Part shown: positions 22,240 to 33,164 of the stretch, one piece after another | Layout of the letters: the number at the start of each line of letters is the position of its first letter | Position numbering within the stretch: the first letter of the stretch is position 1 | From: Chrysomallon squamiferum | Taxonomy: Eukaryota > Mollusca > Gastropoda > Neomphalida > Peltospiridae | Length of the DNA: 37,707 bases | Reading direction: 5' to 3' | Assembly (NCBI GenBank): GCA_012295275.1 | Contig: CM022667.1 | Coordinates: forward strand, 4,268,001 to 4,305,707 | Translations under genes and position numbers: made by a program | The notes under the pieces: model-generated | The model's input: only the letters and a program-made list of their open reading frames with translations | What the model was told of the DNA's origin: nothing | Database searches by the model: none

Positions 22240-22240
22240 A

Positions 22241-22324
<84 letters not shown>
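22240..22324. repeat. TTA microsatellite abutting the exon B1 acceptor
   Basis: About 28 TTA repeats end five bases before the AG at 22328-22329 and take the place of a normal polypyrimidine tract. Copies 2 and 3 have similar runs at the same place. Confidence 0.9.
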
Positions 22325-22329
22325 TCTAG

Positions 22330-23242
22330 GGAGTATGTCTAATTACACACGAATAGTGAGAAACAACATTAACAAAATCGTGGAGACTATAGTTGCTAAG
22401 GAGAAGAGTGACGTACGTCTGGCCCTGGTTGAATATTGTCATCACCATCATTCAACCTTTGTCTCAGAACCACACAACTTCACCAGTAACATTTCTGAAA
22501 TAACAGAATGGTTGGAGAACTGCTCTGCTGGCGGTGGTGGTGATGAACCGGAAGCTGTAGCAGACGGCCTTCATGACCTTCCTCTTAAACTTCAACTGGC
22601 GTCCTGCAGCAACAAAGATAGCAGTTTTAATACTGGATGCCCCACCGCAGGGTCTGGACGAATTGATTGACGAGTTTACAGATGACTGTCCCGCAGGGCT
22701 GGATCCTCTGCAGATAGCACGAGATCTTGCTGAGAAAGAGATAACTCTGTACGTTGTTGGATGCGAACCGTCACTAAAACCATACAAAAAGTTCTTCACG
22801 GGTTTGGCGTATGTTACTGGGGGTCAGTATGTTCCCCTGGCCGGGTATCGGGCGTTGACGCAGATTATTATTGGAGGGGCTCAGGAAGAGTTGTCCCTGG
22901 AGCAGCTGATGGACGAGGTCAACATGGAGGTGGGGAAGGAAGTCGGAGAAGTAAAAAAAGTTAACGACATTGATGATTTAGCTGTGAAGATTTATTCCAA
23001 ACTGGCAAGCAAAGATTACGAGGTGAAGAAGTTGACCAGGAATAGAGTTGATGTATGTCAGATCAGTGAGAAAGCAAAGATCTCAGAATTTTTAATAAAT
23101 GAAGATAAAAATTTCAGTTTTACAGAAGATGATCGAGATTACTCCACGAGAAACAAGGAGTATAAATGGGTGGAGTGGACTATCGATCTGGAACAAGTTC
23201 AGAGATTGGTGATGAAATCACATGCCAGGACGAAACACACAG
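22330..23242 (+). pseudogene. vWA copy 1, exon B, with one frameshift
   Basis: It starts GSMSNYTRIVRNNINKIVET and continues to GGGGDEPEAVADGLHDL. A net four-base insertion relative to copy 2 (about 22577-22597) then shifts frame. The next frame resumes LNFNWRPAATKIAVLILDAPPQGL, GLDPLQIARDL, ITLYVVGCEPSLKP and GGQYVPLAGY. Beyond the vWA lie a basic segment (SKLASKDYEVKKLTR, VCQISEKAK), an acidic linker and DLEQVQRLVMKSHAR. The MIDAS-type residues DCTGS, GGGGD and LDAPP are all present. The first frame stops at about 22668-22670. The donor at 23242/23243 is phase 1. If the insertion is an assembly error the copy would be functional. The fold is typical of vWA proteins related to vwkA; the ligand is unknown. 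Confidence 0.7.
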
Positions 23243-23503
23243 GTATTTGTTATTATTTATTTATTTATTTTTATTTATTTATTGTTCAATTTATTTATTT
23301 ATTTATTTATTTATTGTATTGACATGATTTATAATTTATATACTTTCAAAAAACTTTTTATAAAAAGCAACCAAACAATTATTAAGATTTGTGCAGTTTA
23401 AGGGAAATGGGCAGGTATTTATATTATCATTGCATAATAGATATTGATATATGTATCTAACTCTTTGTTAAAATGATCAATATGTTTATTATTTATTTGA
23501 CAG

Positions 23504-23554
23504 TTACGTTTGTCGATTATCACCGCAGATTCGGTAATTATTTGCCTTCACGAG
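23504..23554 (+). CDS. Mini-exon M2, possible 17-residue exon
   Basis: It has 51 bases, the same length as exon A, with acceptor TTGACAG and donor GTAAATAT, and is phase 1 on both sides. It encodes TFVDYHRRFGNYLPSRG. Flanking intron sequence matches that of exon A copies, but the exon itself is unlike exon A. It would join exon B1 to M3 or A2 in frame. Use in mRNA is unproven. Confidence 0.35.
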
Positions 23555-23847
23555 GTAAATATATTTTACATTATATTTTTGACCAAATCAGAAATAATTG
23601 TTATTTAAAATAATTTGTAATCTCATTTACAGACATATCAAAGATGTGATAAGGTTTATCTAGCATGTTCACCGAGTGTTATCTATTTATATTATGCAAG
23701 TCTTGATATTATTAATCAGTATATAAATATAATGCTGTTTTAATTTTTATCCTAATATGTATTTATGTTATTATTGCATAATAGAGATTGATATATTTAT
23801 CTAACACTTTGTTAAAATGATCAAGATTTTCGTTATTGATTTTACAG

Positions 23848-23880
23848 TCCGAAGATTTGCTTTTCAGTTTGCTTCACGGG
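23848..23880 (+). CDS. Mini-exon M3, possible 11-residue exon
   Basis: It has 33 bases, acceptor TTTTACAG and donor GTAACTAT, phase 1 at both ends, encoding RRFAFQFASR plus split codons. Its end resembles M2 with an 18-base difference in length. Upstream and downstream intron blocks match those of M2. Confidence 0.33.
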
Positions 23881-24421
23881 GTAACTATATTTTACATGTG
23901 TTTTTGACCAAATCAAAAACAGTTTTTATTTAAAATAATTTGTCATTTACAGACATATCAAATATGTGATAAGTTTTATCTAGTATCTTAATTGAGTTTA
24001 TCTGTTTATAATATGCAAGTCTTGATATTATTAATCAGTATATAAATATAATGCTGTTTTAGTTTTTATCCTAATATCATTTTTGCACTAAAATATATTT
24101 ATAGTCATTTTTATTGTACAGTTCGTATCCATGGACACATGCACACATGCATAGAAATAGTGATGTTGCATTGATCAAAGTTTTACATATGATGCCTTTT
24201 GATTTTAAAAAACATTGTTTAAGAACGTTATTCCAAGGAACATATTAAATTTTAAAAAAGAAAATGAAAAGTAAGAAGAAAAAAAAAGAACTGTTTTATG
24301 AGCCAATCGTTTTATGATAGTTCTTACATAAAGGAGGTGTAAATAATAGATGTATAATCTAACACTTTGTTGTAAAGAATCAAATGATGAAGACTGAATC
24401 TTTTACTGATTAATTTGACAG

Positions 24422-24472
24422 ATTCCACCAGGGCTGATAAACTCGACTTGGCGATTGTCATGGACTGCACAG
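24422..24472 (+). CDS. vWA copy 2, exon A
   Basis: The exon has 51 bases between TTTGACAG and GTAAATAT and encodes STRADKLDLAIVMDCTG, almost the same as copy 1. It is phase 1 at both ends. It may be joined from M3 (giving SR-D-STRADKL) or from a leader exon not seen here. Confidence 0.72.
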
Positions 24473-24479
24473 GTAAATA

Positions 24480-25480
24480 TATTTTTCATTTTGTTTTTAA
24501 CTGAACCATAATATAATTTTCAATTTAAAAGATTTTAATTTGATTTAGAAACACATCTAATGTAACATACATGCTATCTTGATAAGTTAATAAACGGTAT
24601 CTACGTTATTTAACTTTAAAATGCAAGTATTGGTACAATAATTTGTAGAAATCAGGGTTGAAAATTAGCAAAGTGCATTTATTCACTAAGTGAACCTATG
24701 AATTTTAAAAAATTGTTTTTTATTGACAACAAGAACAACAATGAAATAATAATAAATGAGCCAATTTTAATAATAATAATTTCCAAATAAAAGTTAATAT
24801 TAAATTCCACAAAACAAGTAAATAACAGCTGTTTTGAACTAAACAACAAATGAAACCAAAAATGTTATTTTGGTCCACCAGCATTGTATGCTCGACTTGA
24901 TGTGTTTGTGAATGTTAGCATGTAAATCTGTGATTATTTGTTTGTGTGTGGTTTGTGTGTGTGTTTCTTTTATGTGTATATTTTTTAATATGTGTATGTG
25001 TATCTGTATGTTTTGTATGTGTGAATGTTGTTGTGTGTGTGTGTTTATGTGTGTATCATGTCTGTTTGTGTGTGTTTAAATTTGTATGTCTGTTGAGTGT
25101 GTGTTGTGTGTGTCTGGGTTGAAAATTTCTGTTTTGTGTATGAATTTATATGTTTGCATGTGTGCATTGAATGGTGTGTGTCTGTATATTAGAACAACAA
25201 GAAGTGTGTGTAATCGTTTTATTTAACAACATTAGAGTGATAGTGATTTAGATGATGACAGTTTTTTGTTGATTTATTTTAGAATAAACTTAGATATTTA
25301 AATTTTAAAACTGTTTATCCATGAAATGGCCAACACAACTTTTGCATATGTGTCTGCATAACTATATGTATAAGATGTGATATCATTTACATATTAAACA
25401 AAGGAAAATGGATCTTTAATTATATTAACTGTAGAGAGATTATTTTTATCTTATGTTACAAGATTTTCTTCATCATTATT
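24480..25480 (+). other. Intron between exons A2 and B2
   Basis: It contains GT-rich low-complexity sequence (about 24900-25170). It also has blocks shared with the same intron in copies 3 and 4, such as 'aaaggaaaatggatcttta' near 25404, 28150 and 34250. No other exon was recognised. Confidence 0.5.
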
Positions 25481-25483
25481 AGT

Positions 25484-25514
25484 TCTTCTTCTTCTTCTTC
25501 TTCTTCTTCTTCTT

Positions 25515-25545
<31 letters not shown>

Positions 25546-25571
25546 TTATTATTATTATTATTATTATTATT
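25484..25571. repeat. TTC then TTA microsatellite abutting the exon B2 acceptor
   Basis: About 20 TTC repeats run straight into about 9 TTA repeats and then TTTATAG. The TTC part is unique to copy 2 at this length; copies 3 and 4 have a short TTC run further upstream. Confidence 0.92.
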
Positions 25572-25576
25572 TATAG

Positions 25577-26409
25577 GAAGTATGTCTAACTACATACAGA
25601 AACAGCAAGAGAAAACATTAAAAAAATTGTTGACACGATCGTAGCTGAGAAAACTGACGTACATTTGGCCCTGGTTGAATACCGTGACCACCCACCACAG
25701 GACTCAACCTTTGTCACAAAACCCCACGACTTCACCAGCACAATTTCTGAAATGAAACAGTGGCTGGAGAACTGCTCTGCTGACGGTGGTGGCGATGGAC
25801 CGGAAGCTGTAGCAGACGGCCTTCACGACCTCCTTAAACTGAACTGGCGTCAAGAGGCAACAAAGACAGCAATTTTAATACTGGACGCACCACCTCACGG
25901 TCTGGACAAAAGTGGTGATGGGTTTCCAGATGGCTGTCCCGCAGGGCTGGATCCTCTGCAGATAGCACGAGATCTTGCTAAGAAAGAGATAACTCTGTAC
26001 GTTGTTGGATGCGAACCGTCACTGAAACCATACAAAGAGTTTTTCACGGGTTTGGCGTACATCACTGGGGGTCAGTATGTTCCCCTGGCCGGGTATGAGG
26101 CGTTGACACAGATTATTATTGGAGGGGCTCGGGAAGAGCTGTCCCTGGAAAGGCTGATGGACGAGGTGAATCGAAAGGTGGAAAAGGAAATCCTAGATTG
26201 CGAAGTTCACACCCTTGATGATTTAATTGTGAAGATTCATTCCAAACTGTCACGCAAAGGTTACAAGGTGAAGAAGTTGACCAGAAATGGAGTTCATGTG
26301 TGTCAGATCAGTGAGAAAGCAAATGCTTACTCAGAAATGAATACAATGTCTGATGCCTCAGAAGCTTTAAAATATGAAGAAAATCACGAAGCCAGTGATA
26401 TGTTAAAAG
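25577..26409 (+). pseudogene. vWA copy 2, exon B, with an early frame shift or alternative acceptor
   Basis: From the expected acceptor (25576/25577) the frame reads GSMSNYIQKQQEK and reaches TAG at 25642-25644. A net two-base change relative to copy 1 lies within about 25594-25612. From 25602 another frame is open to the end: TARENIKKIVDTIVAEKTDVHLALVEYRDH, GGGDGPEAVADGL, LDAPPHGLDKSGDGFPDGCPAGLDPLQIARDL, VVGCEPSLKP. A second AG at 25598-25599 (TACATACAG) would enter that frame in phase 1 but remove the GSMSNYI part of the metal site. The donor is 26409/26410 (GTAAAC), phase 1. Unlike the other copies the tail is split off as exon C. Confidence 0.68.
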
Positions 26410-26738
26410 GTAAACCACCACGCATGATTAATTTAAATTTTATTTTTTTATTATACTGTTTTCTTTTTAGGAAGATGTTTTATTACATACTTCTTAATAA
26501 TATTTATTTATTTTATAGTTATTTTCATTGTTATATCCGCAAGAGAATCTTCAGCTTTATTAACAAACTAGAAATAAATAGGCATGCACGTTTGCACGGA
26601 CACAGACACGTTTTTACACAGAGAGCTGGTCCTAAACGTAAGTTTGAGACAAAACTAATATCCAACATTACGACCATATTGCTTTCTGTTCATTTTTCAG
26701 TATTTACGAATATTTTCTTTTTCCAAATGGTTTTCCAG

Positions 26739-26849
26739 GAGACGTTGAAAATAATGATGAGTTTGCCACATTCGAATGTGTGGAGGTGCCTCTAGATCGC
26801 GAACAAGTGAAGAGAATGGTGAAAAAATCACTTGCCAGAAATCATCCAG
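26739..26849 (+). CDS. vWA copy 2, exon C: C-terminal tail
   Basis: The exon has 111 bases with acceptor TTTTCCAG and donor GTATTTAT, phase 1 at both ends. It encodes DVENNDEFATFECVEVPLD, then REQVKRMVKKSLARNHP. The basic EQVKRMVKKSLAR motif closes every copy, but in copies 1, 3 and 4 it is part of exon B. The intron before it (26410-26738) resembles the intron after exon B4. Confidence 0.65.
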
Positions 26850-27738
26850 GTATTTATAGATTTTTATTTTATTATTAATTGTTTTGTGTGGCATGTTTTA
26901 CATTTTACATACTTTTTAAAAATTGTATTTTTTTTATTACTATATTTTTGTATAAACATTGTTGTTTCAGTTTTTACATTAACATAATATGAAAACTAAG
27001 TAGTACCTTAGATTTTATTGTGTAATTTATGTACAGTAACAAATATGCATGGACACATGTACAGAAATAATATGTTGTCAATGTATTGCCATATCTTTAA
27101 ATGGTTTTACTTTTGATGACATTCTGATTTCAAAGAACATTTCTAAAAATGGAACATTATTTGGAACATTATTTTAAAAACAAACCAAAAATATCCCCAA
27201 AAAATATAAAGAAAAAAAAAACCCACTGTTTTAATAGCCAGATAATCTTACAAAAAGGAGATATAATATGACATTTGATCTGACCCGATTCTGATGTAAT
27301 TGACTACTGCTGTAAAAAGGATGTTGTTAAATGGAGGGGATGTTTGGAATTTTAAATTGAATTTTCATTTTCATATCCTTACATAACAGATAAAGATACT
27401 CTATATCTAACACTTTGTTAAACAGAATCAAGTGACATAGGCATTTTTTCTTTTCATTAATAATTTTACATTTTGATTCGTTCAAAAAAAAATTTTCAGT
27501 TTAGAATAATTTTAAAAACTCGACAAATGGGGCCGTTTATTTTTGAAAGCTGATCAAATAGTATTTAAAATTTATAAAAAACATGTACATTTTGGTCTTA
27601 AACCATCAGATGTCCTTTGATTCAATTTGATCTATTTATCAGTGTTATGTGGTATTTTTAAATGCAGTATTTTTGGTTATACTTTTTTTGAAAAAAAATG
27701 TTTATCGATTTTGGTTTGTGCATATTTGTGTCTTGTTT

Positions 27739-27780
<42 letters not shown>

Positions 27781-28370
27781 TATGTTGATTTATGTGTTTT
27801 GTTCTATATTTTTTGTTTGTGTGTGCTTGTATTTTTTGTAGGTTTTTGTGTCTGTGTTTGTATGTGTGTTTTTTGTATGTAAATGTTACAATGTGTCTGT
27901 TGTTTGTATGTCTGCGTGTGTCAGTACGTGTGTAAATGTCTAATTATGATTGTCAAACGACACAAACTTATTCTGAATAGTCTCTATTAGTAGTGATTTG
28001 AATGATGACATTTATTGGTTGGTTTCATCATAACTGAAATAAACATGGATTTTAATTTTTCTTATTATCCTATTAAATGTCAAACACCATTATTTTGCAT
28101 ATATGAGTCTGTTAGATATCGGTATGAGATATGTCATTTACCTATTAAACAAAGGAAAATGGATCTTTAATTATATTAACTCTTGAATGAGATAAATAAA
28201 GAAATCAAAAAATTATTTTAATCTATGTTGCAAGACTGTTGGTTTCTTCTTCTTCTTCTTATAATTACCTCATCATCATTATCACTGGCAATATCATCAT
28301 CGTTAAATTGTATTATTATTAAAATTATTATTATTACCATCATCATTCCCATCATTAAATATTATTAAAA

Positions 28371-28371
<1 letters not shown>
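26850..28371. other. Interval between copies 2 and 3, exon A missing
   Basis: The block that should carry exon A3 ('ctatatctaacactttgtt' near 27403, then 'taataattttaca') runs directly into intron-like sequence near 27470-27500, whereas copy 4 has a full exon there. A GT run lies at 27738-27777. The remainder aligns with the exon A to B intron of copy 4. Confidence 0.55.

Positions 28372-28435
<64 letters not shown>
28372..28435. repeat. TTA microsatellite abutting the exon B3 acceptor
   Basis: About 21 TTA repeats end just before TTTACAG/GGAGTATG. Confidence 0.9.
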
Positions 28436-28436
<1 letters not shown>

Positions 28437-28441
28437 TACAG

Positions 28442-29385
28442 GGAGTATGTCTGATTACATATGCCATGCTAGAAACAACATTGACAAAGCTGTGGAGACG
28501 ATCACAGCCACAGAGACGAGTGACGTACGTGTGGCCCTGGTTGAATATTGTTATCACCCACCAAAGGACTCCACCTTTGTCACAAAATCACACGACTTCA
28601 CCAGCAAAATTTCTGAAATGAAACAGTGGTTGGAGAATGGCACTACAAAACTCTGTGGCAATAACCTGGAAGCTCTAACAGACAGCCTTCACAAGCTCAA
28701 TGAAATGAATTGGCGTCCTGATGCAAAGAAGATAGCAATTTTATTATTAGATGCCCCACCCCACGGTCTGGACAAACAGATTTATGGGTTTCCAGAAGGC
28801 CTGGATCCTCTCCAGCTAGTAAGAGATCTTGCTAAGAAAGAGATAACTCTGTTTGTTGTTGGGTGCGAACCGTCACTGAAACCATGCAGAAATTTCTTCA
28901 TGGGTTTGGCGTACATCAACGGGGGTCAGTATCTACGCCTGTATGGGTATGAGGAGTTGACACAAATTATTAGGGGAGGGGTTCAAGAAGAGCTGTCTTT
29001 AGGGCGGCTGATGAATATGATCAATCAAGAGGTGAAGAATGAAGTCGGAGATAAAGAAGATTGCGACATTGATGATTTAGCTAGGAAGATTCATTCCAAA
29101 CTGTCACGCGAAGGTTACAAGGTGAAGAAGCTGACCAGGAATGGACGTGGTGTGTGTCAGATCAGTGAGAAAGCAAAAGCTTATTCAAAAATGAATACAA
29201 TGTCCGAGGTATTAAGAGCTGATGAAGATGATGATGATGATGTTTATGTCTGTGTAGAGCAGTTTCTAGATCTCGAACAAGTGAAGAGAATGGTGAAAAA
29301 ATCACTTGCCAGAAAATATCCAGATATTGATAATATTTATTTTATTATTATTTGTTTTGTTCTTATTTTTTTTCTTTTTTTGTAA
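28442..29385 (+). CDS. vWA copy 3, exon B, with read-through tail
   Basis: It is open from the acceptor (28441/28442) through MSDYICHARNNIDKAVET, the vWA core (ILLLDAPPHGLDKQIYGF, GLDPLQLVRDL, FVVGCEPSLKP), VCQISEKAKAYSKMN, an acidic DEDDDDD run and LDLEQVKRMVKKSLARKYP. The GGGD of copies 1 and 2 is CGNN here, and four residues (DCPA-like) are missing before GLDPLQ. The expected donor after 29323 is mutated from GT to AT, so the frame runs on into former intron for DIDNIYFIIICFVLIFFLFL before TAA 29383-29385. Exon A, with the DCTG part, is absent, so the metal site cannot form as usual. It can be joined in phase from exon C2 and may be the last domain of a three-vWA gene. Otherwise it is a decaying pseudogene. 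Confidence 0.6.
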
Positions 29386-29423
29386 TAATTTACATTTACA
29401 TACTTTTTCAAAAATGTAATCAT

Positions 29424-29470
<47 letters not shown>

Positions 29471-29525
29471 TTTTATTTTATTTTGTTTATTTTTCAGTAC
29501 TTACAAATGTTCTCTGAGGTTTCAG

Positions 29526-29692
29526 TATTTTATGTGACTAACACACTTATAAAGATATTGATCAGTCCAGTGAGAGTACAACAGGATATAATAAAATAGA
29601 CTCTTCTGTTCAGAAACCTTCTTTTAAACATTTCGTTGATAATATTTTTTACAGACTGGGCTTTTATAGAAGGTAATATATGTGACTGATCA
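29526..29692 (+). pseudogene. Decayed terminal exon of unit I
   Basis: It matches the terminal exon of copy 4: 'cttataaagatattgatcag' to 'tgtgactgatc'. Possible acceptor TTTCAG at 29520-29525. In the phase-1 frame it runs into TAG near 29596-29598, while the copy 4-like frame (YKDIDQSSESTTGYN...) is offset. The 0.2-kb intron piece present before the copy 4 exon is missing. Confidence 0.5.
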
Positions 29693-30240
29693 CAGGCTAT
29701 TTCAGTGAAAACTTCCCGTTCACAGTAATACCTGTAAACAAGTGTTATCAGCAATGCTGTTCTTTCTTTACACAAATGATTGTTCATCTCTGATTATTCT
29801 ACAGTGAAGATTACTAATGATACAGAATTTAGCTGTTTTCCTTATTACGTATTCATTGGCTTAATTACATTTTTCTGGAGCTAAATAATAAAAACATAAA
29901 ATGATAATGGACATTCAAAGGAAAATATGAGTAAAGCTGTATATAGGTAATTTCCATTATTTATATGGATGTCCAAATGTGAGCTCTGGATCAGTTGTCA
30001 CGGAAGGACTCAAATGTACATATTAAATCTCTTTTAATTTTTATAAGTACAACCTAGTTTAGAATAATAATATACATTTGTAACAATGCGTATTTAGATA
30101 TATATTTAGATAGATAGATAAATAGATAGACAGATCGGTAGGTAGGTAGGTAGGTAGATGGTTAGATATAGATACAGATATAGATTAATTATCTTTTTAT
30201 AATTATTTTTGTGTTGAGTTACTGTTTGCTTTTGCTTTTT
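29693..30240 (+). other. 3' untranslated-like region and spacer of unit I
   Basis: It matches 36130-37190 well. AATAAA-type polyadenylation signals occur near 29885-29895 ('ctaaataataaaaac'). A TAGA/TAGG microsatellite lies at about 30110-30185. It marks the right end of the unit. Confidence 0.5.
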
Positions 30241-30469
30241 TAAATAATAAAAAAATAGTTATTCAAATATTGTTCAAACATTTTGTTCAAATATTTAATC
30301 TCTCTTCTCTCTTTTATGTTGTTTGTTTAATTTTATGTTGTTTCTTACACACAAAGAACATTAAGCCAGTTATATAGGTTAAACGGGTCACAGTTGTGAC
30401 AACATGATGGTGATAAATAAAAATAAACTATAATAATAATAAATATGTAAATTGTTAATCTAAAACTCC

Positions 30470-32002
30470 CGGGTGACAAATAAATAAATAAATAAATAAA
30501 TATCATTAAAAAAAAATTCAATTAAAAACAAAAATAAAGAAAAAAAATTTAAATAAAAAACAAAATTATTATTATTATAAAATTTTTTATTCAGTTATTA
30601 TTATTATTATTATCATTATTATTGTTGTTCTTGTTTATTCACTTGATTTACATTCATATTCCTAAGACTGGCAAAAACATATTTTGTTTACGACTTCTTA
30701 ACATAATATAACTAACTCCCATTCTGATTTAAAAAACATGTCTATCTGGAGAATAAGTTACAAATTTTACAGTTTAATGGTCTTACAACGCTTTTTTCAT
30801 TTTTTTTTCCTCATGGGAGCAGATATATTGTGATCTAAATTCCTCCTAAAACAAATAACTTTTTTCCTTCTACGGTCAAAATTATTTGATAAATTTATAT
30901 TTTTATTTATTATTAGCAAATATTATTATTTATACTTGAGTAATTTAATTTTGAATACTTTTTAAATTTTCCTTAATTTTTCCCCAAGATATCTATCTAT
31001 TTATTTATTTTATTATAAATTGATAAATTGTTATTGTTATTCTTTTTCTTACTTTGTTACCATTATAAGAAAATAAATGAAAAAATATATGAATAGAAAT
31101 TTAAAAAATAATTATTAATTACAATCATTTTAAAGAATAAAACATGAAGAAAAATTTTTATTTATTTTTATTTTTTTATTTATTATTTATTTATTTATTT
31201 ATTTAAAATAATAAATAACAATTATTAAGATAAAGATTAAAAAAATAAGAAAAAAAGTAAAAAGAATAAATACAAAATTTTAACGAAATAAGATGAAGAA
31301 AAAAGAGAGAAAGAAAATAGTAAACAAGTAAAATAATAACAAGAAAAAGAAAAAACGAATAAAGACAAATTAAAATGAAAATGAAGAAAAAAAAGTAATA
31401 TCTAAAGGAATATAAGTTGAAATGAAAAAAAACAAAGTGTAAGAAGAAATGATGAATAAATGAAAAATAAAAAAATATCAGAAATGAGGAATAAATGGAA
31501 ACAAAAGAAACAAGGAAACAAGGAATAAAAAAGAAAAAAGTTCAGTTTTTACTGATAATACTACAAATACGATACATCCTGAATAGGAAGCTATCAGAAA
31601 CAAGAAAACTGAAGAATATAAACAATAAGAAAATAAAAAAGCCCCAAAAGTCAAATATTGATAATGTTATATTTATTTATTATTATTATTTATATTTTGG
31701 GATGACTTGAACATAACAAAAATCATTACACTTGGGAAGATATTTATATTAAATGAACTCTATCAATTTCAATATTTGATTATTTATTTATTTTTCTGTG
31801 CACAATATATTTTCTATTTATTATTAAATATCTCCTGAAATATAAATCCAAAATCTTTAAATAATATACAGAAAGTCTTACTATTCTCTTGTATACAGGA
31901 CAACTTTTATTTGTCACACAGTCATCTTTTAGGAAAAATTTAAAATAATAATAATAACAACAAATAAATATTGTTTATTTACTTATTTTATTCTTACACA
32001 CT

Positions 32003-32034
<32 letters not shown>

Positions 32035-32064
32035 CACACACACACATACGAATAACAAGAAATA
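30470..32064. other. AT-rich spacer of unit II, no gene
   Basis: A-rich and TTTA-rich tracts (31080-31640 are strongly purine/A-rich on the plus strand), a CA run at 31997-32047, and blocks shared with unit I. No convincing coding sequence. Confidence 0.5.
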
Positions 32065-32370
32065 TTATTGCCTGCCGGAAAAAGCCGAAGATTTATGATC
32101 CAAAACGAATGTTTTAGTCTCGATCTACTCAGACTATTACGTGTGTAATCAGCAACCCGGAAAACAAACAGCGAAATTTGTGAACTACGTGCATTTCTAT
32201 GTCGCTAAAGTGAAGCCACGAACATTTCCAGCGAACTTTTGGAACTGTTACGTCAAAGAGTTATCAGTTGGTTGACGGAACAAGCTGTCAGTGATGACTC
32301 TATAACCAAGTATTTGCTATTGTTTTTCTTGTTCAATTCCAGCATTAATGTAATAACAATATATCTATCC
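32065..32370 (+). promoter_or_regulatory. Conserved 0.3-kb block, unit II copy
   Basis: Counterpart of 17735-18060 with only scattered substitutions. It sits about 1.2 kb before exon A4. A regulatory or 5' leader role is inferred from its conservation. Confidence 0.4.
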
Positions 32371-32665
32371 CGAATAAAAAGATAAATACTACAAAAAAGA
32401 AGTCTAATGCCTGCAAATTTGTTAGCGCAAAGTCATTGATTTGTTATTAAATTTTTCTTGTCATTCTTGTTGGTGTTGTTTGTTGTTGTTGTACTGGTTA
32501 CTGTTATAATTATTATTATTATTATTATTATTATTATTTATATATATATAAATCTATTGATTGTGAGTATTTCCACCCTTTTTGACATTAATATTATCTT
32601 ACTGCCTCGATATTCCATTAGTTATTTTTCTTATTTATTTTGTTTTATTTCATTTCTGAATATAG

Positions 32666-32669
<4 letters not shown>

Positions 32670-32740
<71 letters not shown>
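32670..32740. repeat. CT microsatellite
   Basis: About 35 CT repeats, counterpart of the run at 18724. Confidence 0.95.
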
Positions 32741-32743
<3 letters not shown>

Positions 32744-33104
32744 GTTTTAAGTTGTTTGTCTATTTAAATAAATAAATAACATTCAAAATTAAAAAAACAA
32801 AAAACATTTACGTATATATGTACTCAACAAGTTGATTTTATTAACTTATCACAAACTCGTTTTCCCAGTTTCTTCTCTCAGTGCGAAGATATGTTTAACT
32901 GGAAATGCATTGAAAAATATTTGATGTCTTGAAAATTAATCTTTATGAGCGTCATTAATAGATATACATTTCACAGGCTTTGTAGACAAACACCCAGGCG
33001 TACATAGACTGGAAACCATTGTTTCATTATCTGATAGAATGATTGCGTGCTGGTATTATTGTTATGTGCCAGTAGAAGAGTTTACCTGTTGGAAATTATC
33101 CAGA

Positions 33105-33107
<3 letters not shown>

Positions 33108-33160
<53 letters not shown>
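33108..33160. repeat. TG microsatellite
   Basis: About 26 TG repeats, counterpart of the run at 19805. Confidence 0.95.

Positions 33161-33164
<4 letters not shown>

Larger units (their letters stand above)
16708..30240 (+). repeat. Tandem unit I of the vWA array (about 13.5 kb)
   Basis: The left part of this unit matches the start of unit II (30241 on) and unit III (37191 on), for example 'attaagccagttacag' near 16833 and the same block near 30359 and 37243. Its right end (29690-30240) matches 36120-37190. It carries the leader exon, vWA copies 1-3, mini-exons M1-M3 and a decayed terminal exon. The left boundary is obscured by the gap. Confidence 0.7.

Noticed and set aside
22464-22799. Minus-strand 111-codon frame opposite vWA exon B1
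   Set aside because: It is a shadow of the sense vWA coding sequence, which has clear family motifs.
30100-30185. Telomere-like or transposon-end repeat (TAGA/TAGG)
   Set aside because: A short tetranucleotide microsatellite only, with no inverted ends or transposase.
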